From Spirochaetota bacterium (GTDB lineage Bacteria; Spirochaetota; Spirochaetia; Treponematales; Breznakiellaceae): 5,114 bases of DNA. The DNA lies in the NCBI GenBank assembly GCA_023398155.1, contig JAEWSV010000258.1, positions 1 through 5,114 of the forward strand, given 5' to 3'. Under the pieces are notes generated by a model. The model was not told where the DNA came from, ran no database searches, and saw only the letters and a program-made list of their open reading frames with translations. Shown here one piece after another: positions 1 through 5,114 of this stretch (position 1 is its first letter; each line of letters starts with the position of its first letter). The translations under genes and the position numbers were made by a program.

Positions 1-411
1 CTCGTCTTCGGTCGGCCCGCTGATCTCGCGGTCTTAGAGGCGATCATCCACCCCGCGGCCAACCGCCTCGTGGAGGAGTGGATCGCCCAACGGCCGGGTA
101 AGGACCTCGTCATCAACGCAGCCCTCCTCCACCGCGCGACCGTGTTCTCCCGCCTCGATTTCATCATCCTAGTGCGCGCGTCCCTTTTCTCGCGTCTCCT
201 TCGCGGACGCCAGAGGGACGGACTTCCTATCCGGACCCTGCTCAGAAGATTCGCGAGCCAGAAGAATTTCGACTCTCAATACTTCGAAAAAGACGCCGAT
301 ATTCATATCGTGGACAACCGGAGCGCTTCCGGACCCTGCGCTCGCCGCCGAATGGCCGCTCTTGAGCGCTCTCTGGATACGATACTCGCTCGGGAGGGGA
401 TGGTACGATAG
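1..411 (+). CDS. coaE: Dephospho-CoA kinase, 3' portion (5' end outside window)
   Basis: CoaE phosphorylates the 3'-hydroxyl of the ribose of dephospho-CoA using ATP, the last step of coenzyme A synthesis, in the cytoplasm. The frame is open from base 1 and ends with TAG at 409-411, giving 136 C-terminal residues. CoaE is usually about 200 residues, so roughly the first third is missing, including the N-terminal P-loop. What remains fits the family: LEAIIHPA near the start, then the VINAALLH segment that matches the usual V-x-x-x-PLL-[FH] element, the LDFIILV strand, the RQRDGL and RRFASQ lid-type stretch rich in Arg and Gln, and ADIHIVDN, matching the family's A-D-x-x-[IV]-x-N motif. The family's usual Pro in PLL is Ala here (AALLH). 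An ATG at 70 lies inside this conserved region and is not the true start. The next gene begins 2 bases after the stop, so the two are probably co-transcribed. I am confident of the family; the assignment rests on motif recognition only. Confidence 0.87.
   Translation, partial: LVFGRPADLAVLEAIIHPAANRLVEEWIAQRPGKDLVINAALLHRATVFSRLDFIILVRASLFSRLLRGRQRDGLPIRTLLRRFASQKNFDSQYFEKDADIHIVDNRSASGPCARRRMAALERSLDTILAREGMVR
392..400 (+). promoter_or_regulatory. Ribosome-binding site of the SPOR-domain gene, inside the coaE 3' end
   Basis: GGGAGGGGA is the only strong Shine-Dalgarno-like sequence ahead of the ATG at 414. Counted from its GGAGG core (393-397), the gap is 16 nt, longer than the usual 5-10, although the purine run continues to 400. 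The site lies within the last codons of coaE, so ribosomes finishing coaE may help start the next gene. No other ATG, GTG or TTG in the same frame lies close upstream, so the site supports 414 as the start. Confidence 0.6.
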
Positions 412-413
412 CC

Positions 414-1217
414 ATGGAAAAGAGAAAGCTCCTGCTCATCGTTATTTCGGTCGGTGTCTTCCTCGTGATCGTCATAGGAGCGACCATGCTGGTCTTCGCG
501 CCCAAAGCTTCCGCGCCCGTACCGGGCACGGGCGATGCCATGGCCGCCGCCGGCGGTCTTTCATCGGGGCCGGCCACGGTCGACGCCTCCGAATGGGTCC
601 GCGATCCTTCGGCGGTTTCCGGCCTCCAGGAGCCCGCGGACCGAGGTCCGGCGGACCAAGGTCCGACCGGTCAAGGCTTGACTGGCCAAAGCCCGTCGGG
701 GCAGACCCAGTCCGGCCGCGGCGACGTCATCATCATCTACGGCGATCGGCCTTCTCCGGATTCCACGATCGCGACCTCTCCCGTCGCCGGCGATAACGGA
801 CTCGTGATCCAAGTCCCCGCTCCGCCGTCGGTCGCCGTCCCGCAACCCGCCGCGATCGAAGAAAGGGCCGCGCCCGCTCCCAAGCAGGTGCAGGCTGCTC
901 TGAAAAAGGAAACCGTCAAGCCCGCTCCGGCGAAGACTCAGAGCGTGCCCAAGAAAGCGACGAAGATCATCGACGACTTCTGGGTCCAGACCGGCTCGTT
1001 CTCGGCGAAGGCCCGGGCCGAGGCCGCCAAGGAAACGCTCGCAGCCAAGGGAATCGCCTCCCTCGTTGAGACGAAGGACGTGGACGGCAAGACCTTCTAT
1101 CGGGTCCGCGTCGGTCCTTACGCCTCCAAGACGGAGGCGGAGTATTGGCTCTCGCTGGTCAAGACGATCGATGGTTTCGGCGAGAGTTACGTATCCCTCG
1201 CCAAGGCTAAGCGCTGA
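414..1217 (+). CDS. SPOR-domain membrane protein (probable septal peptidoglycan-binding protein)
   Basis: This 267-residue protein has the layout of a bitopic SPOR protein. A short basic cytoplasmic tip (MEKRK) is followed by one hydrophobic segment (about residues 6-28) with no signal-peptidase site that I can see. Next comes a long low-complexity periplasmic linker (about 30-187), then a C-terminal SPOR domain (about 189-264). The SPOR domain shows FWVQTGSF (189-196), the LAAKGI helix end, the TFYRVRVGPY core and the EAEYWL helix, which are family hallmarks. SPOR domains bind peptidoglycan glycan strands lacking stem peptides and so collect at the division septum; FtsN is the known example, but this protein is too general to call FtsN. 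The linker holds a degenerate pentapeptide repeat (residues 75-102), a short hydrophobic VIIIYG stretch (105-110) and a Pro/Ala/Lys-rich tail (about 150-185). It starts 2 bases after coaE and ends just before a terminator, so it is the last gene of that operon. Confidence 0.9.
   Translation: MEKRKLLLIVISVGVFLVIVIGATMLVFAPKASAPVPGTGDAMAAAGGLSSGPATVDASEWVRDPSAVSGLQEPADRGPADQGPTGQGLTGQSPSGQTQSGRGDVIIIYGDRPSPDSTIATSPVAGDNGLVIQVPAPPSVAVPQPAAIEERAAPAPKQVQAALKKETVKPAPAKTQSVPKKATKIIDDFWVQTGSFSAKARAEAAKETLAAKGIASLVETKDVDGKTFYRVRVGPYASKTEAEYWLSLVKTIDGFGESYVSLAKAKR
636..719 (+). repeat. Degenerate 15-bp tandem repeat encoding a pentapeptide array
   Basis: Five 15-bp units (636-710) and a partial sixth (711-719) lie in frame in the SPOR protein linker, encoding ADRGP, ADQGP, TGQGL, TGQSP, SGQTQ and SGR. 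The first two units differ by a single base (CGA versus CAA); later units drift progressively, so the array decays from 5' to 3'. The pattern is roughly [ATS]-[DG]-[QR]-[GST]-[PLQ], a flexible, hydrophilic spacer. Because the unit is a multiple of three, gain or loss of copies would change linker length without breaking the frame. Confidence 0.8.
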
Positions 1218-1248
1218 GCGGCGAGCCCATTTCCAGCGCAATAAAAGC

Positions 1249-1301
1249 GAGGATCGCGATCGGCCCGTACCGACGGGCATGCGTCGCGATCCTCTTTTTT
1301 T
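1249..1301 (+). terminator. Strong intrinsic terminator after the SPOR gene, overlapping the next start codon
   Basis: An 11-bp perfect outer stem pairs 1249-1259 (GAGGATCGCGA) with 1284-1294 (TCGCGATCCTC). A small internal loop (1260-1262 opposite 1279-1283) separates it from a 6-bp inner stem, 1263-1268 (GCCCGT) with 1273-1278 (ACGGGC), closed by the tetraloop ACCG. Seven T residues follow directly at 1295-1301. It lies 31 bp after the SPOR stop codon, the expected place for the end of the coaE-SPOR transcript. An A-rich stretch at 1243-1246 before the stem gives weak potential for termination in the other direction too. The 3' half of the element is also the first eight codons of the next gene. 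Confidence 0.88.
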
Positions 1302-2799
1302 GGTCCACGCCGCCGCGGGTATCCTGGCGGCCGCGGTTGTACTAGCAACGCCTTCCGTCGGCTCGGCGGAAAGCGATTCTCCGGCGTTTGACGCCAAGCG
1401 ATCGAGGCATGAAACCCTCGTAATCGAACCGGGGCTCTCGGGGTCCTGGGAGGAGGCGAACGGCCTGTTCCGGAACCGCGCGACTTTGAGGACCGAAGCA
1501 TCCGGCTTTACCTTACGGGCGGTTACCGACTTGCGCGGCACCGTTCCGGACGAAACGGTCGGCGACGCGGCAGTCGCGTTCGGCGCCTATCATCCGCCGA
1601 CGGCGTCGCGCTTCGTGTACGGCCCTATTGAACTTGAAGGCCTCCCCCATCGCCTCTCCTCCCCTTACGGCCGGGCGCTGCCCCTCGCCGACGATTACGG
1701 GGACACGACGGCGGATATCGAGGGCGACGCATCGCCGGAGGAAGCTCCTTCGATGCACGCGGCGTTCGGCACGCCGCTGCGGCTCCCGATTCGGGCCATC
1801 GCGTCGCTAACCGTCGATCCGGACCGCAGTTACGTCGCCACGGGAACCGTGGAAGCGTCGGGGCGCAATTCCTCTTACGTACGCCTCCAGGGTCTTTTTA
1901 GACGAAGCGAGCTTGAGGAACGGGAGCCGGACTCCTGGTTTTCCGACGAGCCGCCGCTCCCCGCGCGACTTCACCGGGTCTACGGTATCGGCGCCGTCGC
2001 CTCCTCCCGAATCGCCGCGGTCGCCGGGGACGCTGCCCTATCCGATACATACGCCGAAAGCGCGGGAATCTACGGTAACGCCGCGCTTCGATTCGGTTAC
2101 GCGCCCTGGCGCCTTTATCTTGCCGCGGACGGTTCCTCAGCGCTTTACCGGGGACCCGATGGAGAAGTGACGGGGAGCCGGTTCAGAACGGCGACTCGGA
2201 TCGAGCGTTCCCCGATACGGGCCGGACGTTCGCAGGCGCGGAACGCGCACTCCTCCACGGCCAAGAGACGCGACCTCATGCGGCTCGATTTCCGAACCTC
2301 GCACCCCGCCGCATCGCTCCCTCCCGACGCCGTGGAGGCGGCCGTATCACTCCGGAGATCGGTCCCGCTGGGATTCGGCCTGGAACGCGCCGCGCTTTCC
2401 GGCGATTGGTCGATCGACGGAACGGGACCTTTGATCGATACGGCCGAAGGGAGTATCGGGCTTGCCCTCGGGCCGGCGGGTATGGACGGTAACCTCCGAA
2501 CGACGTTCGCTCCCGCGTCGGATGGGCTCGGGGGTCGCCTCTGGGAAGAAACGAAGGCGCGCGTCGCGCTTTCTTTCGCCATCGGACCCGTAGATATCGG
2601 AGCCGGACTCGCCCGGCGTTTCGGCGCGGACGGTATGGCCGTGACCGAGGCGAGCCTCGGTTCGTCCCTATACTGGAAACGGGCGGCCTTCGCTTTCAGG
2701 ATAGCTCTGGAAGAGGTCCCCGGGCCGGCTTCGCTACGGCTCTCTTGGAGGTTTCGCGACCGGACCGTCGTCCCGCTTCCGGCCCGCCGGACCCCTTGA
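1279..2799 (+). CDS. Exported protein of unknown function, possible outer-membrane beta-barrel
   Basis: I do not recognise this 506-residue protein. The start at ATG 1279 gives a good Sec signal peptide: Arg-Arg at residues 2-3, a hydrophobic core (about 11-24, Ala/Val/Leu-rich) and a likely signal-peptidase I site after VGSA (27-30). No lipobox Cys is present. The mature part has many short stretches of alternating polar and hydrophobic residues separated by Gly, Pro and Asp-rich turns, for example GIYGNAALRFGYAPWRLYLA, YWKRAAFAFRIALEEV and the near-terminal ASLRLSWRF. This suggests a beta-rich protein, perhaps a barrel, but the chain ends in a Pro/Arg-rich tail rather than the terminal aromatic typical of many barrels. 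Residues 307-335 are unusually basic (nine Arg/Lys). A motif-like YGPIELEGLPHRL (114-126) may help homologue searches. The frame stays open upstream to 1066, but that part overlaps the SPOR gene and is Arg-rich shadow sequence. No good Shine-Dalgarno precedes 1279; in-frame TTG 1300 is a weaker alternative because it loses the N-terminal arginines. Confidence 0.72.
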   Translation: MRRDPLFLVHAAAGILAAAVVLATPSVGSAESDSPAFDAKRSRHETLVIEPGLSGSWEEANGLFRNRATLRTEASGFTLRAVTDLRGTVPDETVGDAAVAFGAYHPPTASRFVYGPIELEGLPHRLSSPYGRALPLADDYGDTTADIEGDASPEEAPSMHAAFGTPLRLPIRAIASLTVDPDRSYVATGTVEASGRNSSYVRLQGLFRRSELEEREPDSWFSDEPPLPARLHRVYGIGAVASSRIAAVAGDAALSDTYAESAGIYGNAALRFGYAPWRLYLAADGSSALYRGPDGEVTGSRFRTATRIERSPIRAGRSQARNAHSSTAKRRDLMRLDFRTSHPAASLPPDAVEAAVSLRRSVPLGFGLERAALSGDWSIDGTGPLIDTAEGSIGLALGPAGMDGNLRTTFAPASDGLGGRLWEETKARVALSFAIGPVDIGAGLARRFGADGMAVTEASLGSSLYWKRAAFAFRIALEEVPGPASLRLSWRFRDRTVVPLPARRTP

Positions 2800-2824
2800 A
2801 ACTTGCGGAATATTTCACTATATT
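2796..2824 (+). promoter_or_regulatory. Predicted sigma-70-type promoter for fusA
   Basis: TTGAAA (2796-2801) and TATATT (2819-2824) are separated by exactly 17 bp, each close to the sigma-70 consensus, at the start of the only clearly AT-rich stretch in the window. The -35 box overlaps the TGA stop (2797-2799) of the upstream gene. Transcription would begin at about 2831, giving a leader of about 150 nt before fusA. No terminator is visible between the upstream gene and fusA, so some read-through is also possible. Confidence 0.7.
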
Positions 2825-2830
2825 GCAACA

Positions 2831-2984
2831 ACTGGAAGTATACGGCAACCTTCCTAACTTGTAGCTAAGCTTTCAACGTCGGCGCGATCGCTTCCAAAGC
2901 TCCGTCGGCCACCGCGAACCTTGCGGCGGTTACGGGGCGAAAGATTGCGCAAGAACCCAAACTTGACGAGAGGTAGAGGACCAG
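2831..2984 (+). other. Untranslated leader of fusA
   Basis: This is the predicted 5' leader between the promoter and the fusA start. It holds no gene that I can support. Two weak inverted repeats are visible, 2834-2838 with 2850-2854 (GGAAG/CTTCC) and 2911-2915 with 2926-2930 (ACCGC/GCGGT); neither has a T-run or matches a riboswitch I know. The extent depends on the inferred transcription start. Confidence 0.45.
2968..2980 (+). promoter_or_regulatory. Ribosome-binding site of fusA
   Basis: GAGAGGTAGAGGA holds two overlapping purine-rich cores: GAGAGGT ends 10 nt before the ATG at 2985 and AGAGGA ends 4 nt before it. Either could pair with the 16S anti-Shine-Dalgarno sequence. With the MGIDLTKMRNIGI N-terminus running straight into the G1 strand of EF-G, this fixes the start. 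Confidence 0.75.
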
Positions 2985-5078
2985 ATGGGCATCGATTTGA
3001 CGAAGATGCGGAATATCGGGATCAGCGCACATATCGACTCGGGCAAGACGACCCTTTCCGAGCGGATCCTGTTCTATTGCAATAAGATCCACGCGATCCA
3101 CGAAGTTCGCGGAAAGGACGGCGTCGGCGCCGTCATGGACAACATGGAGCTCGAGCGCGAGCGCGGCATCACTATCCAGTCCGCGGCGACCCAGGTCGAG
3201 TGGAAGGATTACACGATCAACCTGATCGACACGCCCGGACACGTCGACTTCACCATTGAAGTGGAGCGCTCCCTCCGCGTGCTCGACGGCGCCATCCTCG
3301 TGCTCTGCGCGGTAGGCGGCGTCCAGTCCCAGTCCATCACGGTCGACCGACAGCTCAAACGCTACCACGTTCCCCGCATCGCCTTCATCAACAAGTGCGA
3401 CCGCACGGGCGCGAACCCCTTCAAGGTTCGCCTACAGCTCCGAGAGAAACTCGGCCTCAACGCCGTGCTCCTCCAGATCCCGATCGGCCTTGAGGATAAG
3501 CTCGAGGGCATCGTCGACCTCATCACCATGAAGGCTGTCTACTTCGACGGCGACCAGGGCACGGATATACGCTACGCCGAGATCCCCTCCCACCTCGTCG
3601 CCGACGCGGAAAAGTACCGCGAGGAACTCCTCGACGCGGTCTCCATGTTCTCCGACGAGCTCGCCGAGCTTTTCCTCGGCGGCGAAGCCATAAGCGAAGA
3701 CCTCATCTACAGCGCTATCCGCAAGGCGACCCTCGCCGAGCAGTTCGTGCCGGTAATGATGGGTTCCGCCTACAAGAACAAGGGAATCCAGGCCCTACTC
3801 GACGGCGTCATGCGCTATCTCCCCGACCCGACCGAAGTACAGAACTTCGCCCTCGACCTCGACAATAACGAGGAGAGGGTGGAGCTTAAGGCCGGAGAAA
3901 ACCTCCCCACCGTCGCGCTCGGCTTCAAGCTCGAGGACGGCCAATACGGCCAGCTTACCTACGTGCGCATCTACCAGGGCGAGCTCAAGAAAGGCTCCGA
4001 GCTCTACAACACGCGCGCCCGGAAGAAGTTCAAGGTCGGCCGCCTCGTTCGTATGCACTCAAATACCATGGAAGACATCAACGAGGGTACGCCCGGCGAC
4101 ATCGTCGCGCTCTTCGGCATCGAGTGCGCCTCCGGCGACACGTTCTGCAGTCCCGAGATTAACTACGCGATGACCTCGATGTTCGTGCCCGAGCCGGTCA
4201 TATCGCTCGCCATCACGCCGAAGGACAAGAAGTCCGCCGACCAGATGGCCAAGGCCCTCAACCGCTTCACCAAGGAAGACCCCACCTTCCAGACCTTCGT
4301 GGATCCCGAGTCCAACGAGACGATCATCAAGGGCATGGGAGAACTCCACCTCGAAGTCTACATCGAGCGCATGAAGCGCGAGTACAAGTGTGAAGTCGAA
4401 ACCGGAATGCCGCAGGTCGCGTACCGTGAGGCAATCTCTATGCGCGCCGATTTCAACTATACCCACAAGAAGCAGACGGGCGGTTCCGGACAGTACGGTC
4501 GCGTCGCCGGCTACATGGAACCCATTGACGGCGCCGACTACGAGTTCGTCGACTCCGTGAAGGGCGGCGCCATCCCGAACGAATACATCGCGAGCTGCGA
4601 CAAGGGTTTCCGCGAAGCCAAGAAGAAGGGCAGCCTCATCGGCTTCCCCATCGTCAACATCCGCTGCGTAATCAACGACGGCGCTTCGCACGCGGTCGAC
4701 TCGTCGGATATCGCGTTCCAACTCGCGTCCATCGGAGCGTTCCGCGAGGCCTACATGAAGGCGAAGCCCGCGATCCTCGAACCGATCATGAAGGTATCCG
4801 TGGAAGGACCCACTGAGTTCCAGGGCAACATTTTCGCTTCCATCAACCAGCGCCGTGGTATAATCACGTCGTCCACCGAAGACGGCGCGTTCTCCCGCGT
4901 AGAGGCGGAGGTTCCGCTTAGCGAGATGTTCGGCTACTCGACGGTGCTCCGTTCCTTGACCCAGGGCAAAGCCGAGTTTACGATGGAATTCGAGAAGTAC
5001 GGCAAAGTCCCGAACAGCATTTCCGACGCCCTCATAAAGGAATATGAGGAAAAGCGCCGGAAAGAACAGCAGAAGTAA
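2985..5078 (+). CDS. fusA: Elongation factor G, mitochondrial-type EF-G1 (spdEFG1 class)
   Basis: This cytoplasmic GTPase drives movement of tRNAs and mRNA on the ribosome after peptide bond formation. It is complete at 697 residues, normal for EF-G. G-domain motifs are intact: P-loop AHIDSGKT (15-22), switch I RGITI (60-64, Thr63 for Mg), DTPGH (82-86, catalytic His86), NKCD (136-139) and GSA (260-262). Domain II follows (about 285-390). Domain III carries GMGELHLE (450-457), domain IV (about 475-605) carries GGSGQYGR (499-506), and domain V (about 605-690) carries GYSTVLRS (650-657). Ser19 in the P-loop, where ordinary bacterial EF-G has Ala, and HEVRGKDGVGAVMD (39-52) match mitochondrial EF-G1 and the EF-G1 of spirochaetes rather than classical EF-G. 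In Borrelia the EF-G1 paralogue is the translocase and EF-G2 the recycling factor, so a second EF-G gene is expected elsewhere in this genome. The gene has its own promoter and is not in a str operon. The tail is Lys/Glu-rich. Confidence 0.97.
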   Translation: MGIDLTKMRNIGISAHIDSGKTTLSERILFYCNKIHAIHEVRGKDGVGAVMDNMELERERGITIQSAATQVEWKDYTINLIDTPGHVDFTIEVERSLRVLDGAILVLCAVGGVQSQSITVDRQLKRYHVPRIAFINKCDRTGANPFKVRLQLREKLGLNAVLLQIPIGLEDKLEGIVDLITMKAVYFDGDQGTDIRYAEIPSHLVADAEKYREELLDAVSMFSDELAELFLGGEAISEDLIYSAIRKATLAEQFVPVMMGSAYKNKGIQALLDGVMRYLPDPTEVQNFALDLDNNEERVELKAGENLPTVALGFKLEDGQYGQLTYVRIYQGELKKGSELYNTRARKKFKVGRLVRMHSNTMEDINEGTPGDIVALFGIECASGDTFCSPEINYAMTSMFVPEPVISLAITPKDKKSADQMAKALNRFTKEDPTFQTFVDPESNETIIKGMGELHLEVYIERMKREYKCEVETGMPQVAYREAISMRADFNYTHKKQTGGSGQYGRVAGYMEPIDGADYEFVDSVKGGAIPNEYIASCDKGFREAKKKGSLIGFPIVNIRCVINDGASHAVDSSDIAFQLASIGAFREAYMKAKPAILEPIMKVSVEGPTEFQGNIFASINQRRGIITSSTEDGAFSRVEAEVPLSEMFGYSTVLRSLTQGKAEFTMEFEKYGKVPNSISDALIKEYEEKRRKEQQK

Positions 5079-5086
5079 GGAGAGGT
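5077..5086 (+). promoter_or_regulatory. Ribosome-binding site of the downstream gene, sharing bases with the fusA stop
   Basis: AAGGAGAGGT is a strong Shine-Dalgarno sequence whose first two bases are the last two of the fusA TAA stop (5076-5078). The AAGGAG core ends 5 nt before the ATG at 5088. This packing suggests co-transcription with fusA and possible translational coupling. Confidence 0.75.
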
Positions 5087-5087
5087 C

Positions 5088-5114
5088 ATGGTCAAGCAGG
5101 AACTCATCCAGCGC
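5088..5114 (+). CDS. Start of an unidentified gene downstream of fusA (partial)
   Basis: ATG at 5088 follows a strong ribosome-binding site and opens a frame (MVKQELIQR) that runs off the end of the window. Nine residues are too few to assign a family. It starts 9 bases after the fusA stop, in the same frame and on the same strand, and no terminator lies between, so it is probably the second gene of a fusA operon. It is not recognisably rpsJ, tuf or another str/S10 operon member from these residues. Confidence 0.6.

Noticed and set aside
667..685. Near-perfect inverted repeat around a single central base in the SPOR linker
   Set aside because: The arms (CCGGTCAAG and CTTGACTGG) have one mismatch and almost no loop, so an RNA hairpin would be poor. 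It falls in a drifting tandem repeat and coding sequence, where such symmetry can arise by chance.
362..796. Plus-strand open frame of 144 codons at the coaE-SPOR junction
   Set aside because: Arg/His/Gly-rich out-of-frame translation of the SPOR gene; it has no support against the membrane segment and SPOR domain in the correct frame.
1066..1278. Upstream extension of the exported-protein frame to ATG 1066
   Set aside because: This part overlaps the conserved SPOR domain in another frame, is strongly Arg-rich as expected of shadow sequence in GC-rich DNA, and would place the clear signal peptide about 70 residues inside the protein.
561..1541. Minus-strand open frame of 326 codons
   Set aside because: It lies opposite the SPOR gene and the start of the exported-protein gene, crosses the terminator, is Arg/Gly/Leu-rich without motifs, and is explained by codon bias of the genes on the + strand.
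2145..2831. Minus-strand open frame of 228 codons opposite the exported-protein gene
   Set aside because: Low-complexity Ser/Arg/Pro/Ala composition, no recognisable motif; the + strand frame has a signal peptide and coherent beta-like patterning instead.
2834..2930. Two short hairpins in the fusA leader as a possible riboswitch or attenuator
   Set aside because: Each stem is only 5 bp with a loop of 10-11 nt, there is no following T-run, and the sequence matches no riboswitch class I can recognise.
2963..2968. TTGACG as a second fusA -35 box
   Set aside because: The matching -10 position would fall inside the fusA coding region and reads TGGGCA, which is not promoter-like.
2869..2976. Open stretch of 35 codons in the fusA leader
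   Set aside because: It has no ATG, GTG or TTG start and no ribosome-binding site. In GC-rich DNA this length without a stop is expected by chance.
4059..4721. Minus-strand open frame of 220 codons opposite fusA
   Set aside because: It lies entirely across conserved EF-G domains III and IV and is a mirror of their codon use.

Overview
The window is about 5.1 kb of GC-rich DNA (roughly 60% G+C by eye) and looks like ordinary chromosome. All five genes lie on the + strand. The best guess for the host is a GC-rich spirochaete. The main reason is that the elongation factor G at 2985-5078 is the EF-G1 type shared by spirochaetes, planctomycetes, some deltaproteobacteria and mitochondria. It lies outside any str operon: no rpsL, rpsG or tuf is next to it. 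The SPOR protein has a spirochaete-like look, but that is weaker support. Planctomycetes and deltaproteobacteria cannot be excluded from this window alone.

Layout. (1) 1-411 is the 3' part of a dephospho-CoA kinase gene (coaE). (2) Two bases after its stop, 414-1217 encodes a membrane-anchored SPOR-domain protein with a 15-bp tandem repeat in its linker. The two genes form a tight operon that ends at a strong intrinsic terminator (1249-1301). (3) 1279-2799 encodes an unrecognised 506-residue exported protein, possibly an outer-membrane beta-barrel. Its best start codon lies inside the terminator hairpin, which is the oddest arrangement in the window. (4) A well-formed sigma-70-type promoter (2796-2824) has its -35 box over the stop codon of that gene. 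It should drive fusA (2985-5078) through a leader of about 150 nt. (5) After fusA, a strong ribosome-binding site that reuses bases of the fusA stop codon leads into another gene, of which only nine codons are visible (5088-5114).

How the genes relate. CoaE carries out the last step of coenzyme A synthesis, the SPOR protein probably acts at septal peptidoglycan, the exported protein has no known role, and EF-G1 moves tRNAs and mRNA through the ribosome. They look like neighbouring housekeeping transcription units rather than one pathway. I see no mobile element, CRISPR array, tRNA, rRNA, or defence or biosynthetic cluster. I did not find a clear new system. The points most worth a second look are the start codon inside a terminator, the unknown exported protein and the mitochondrial-type EF-G.
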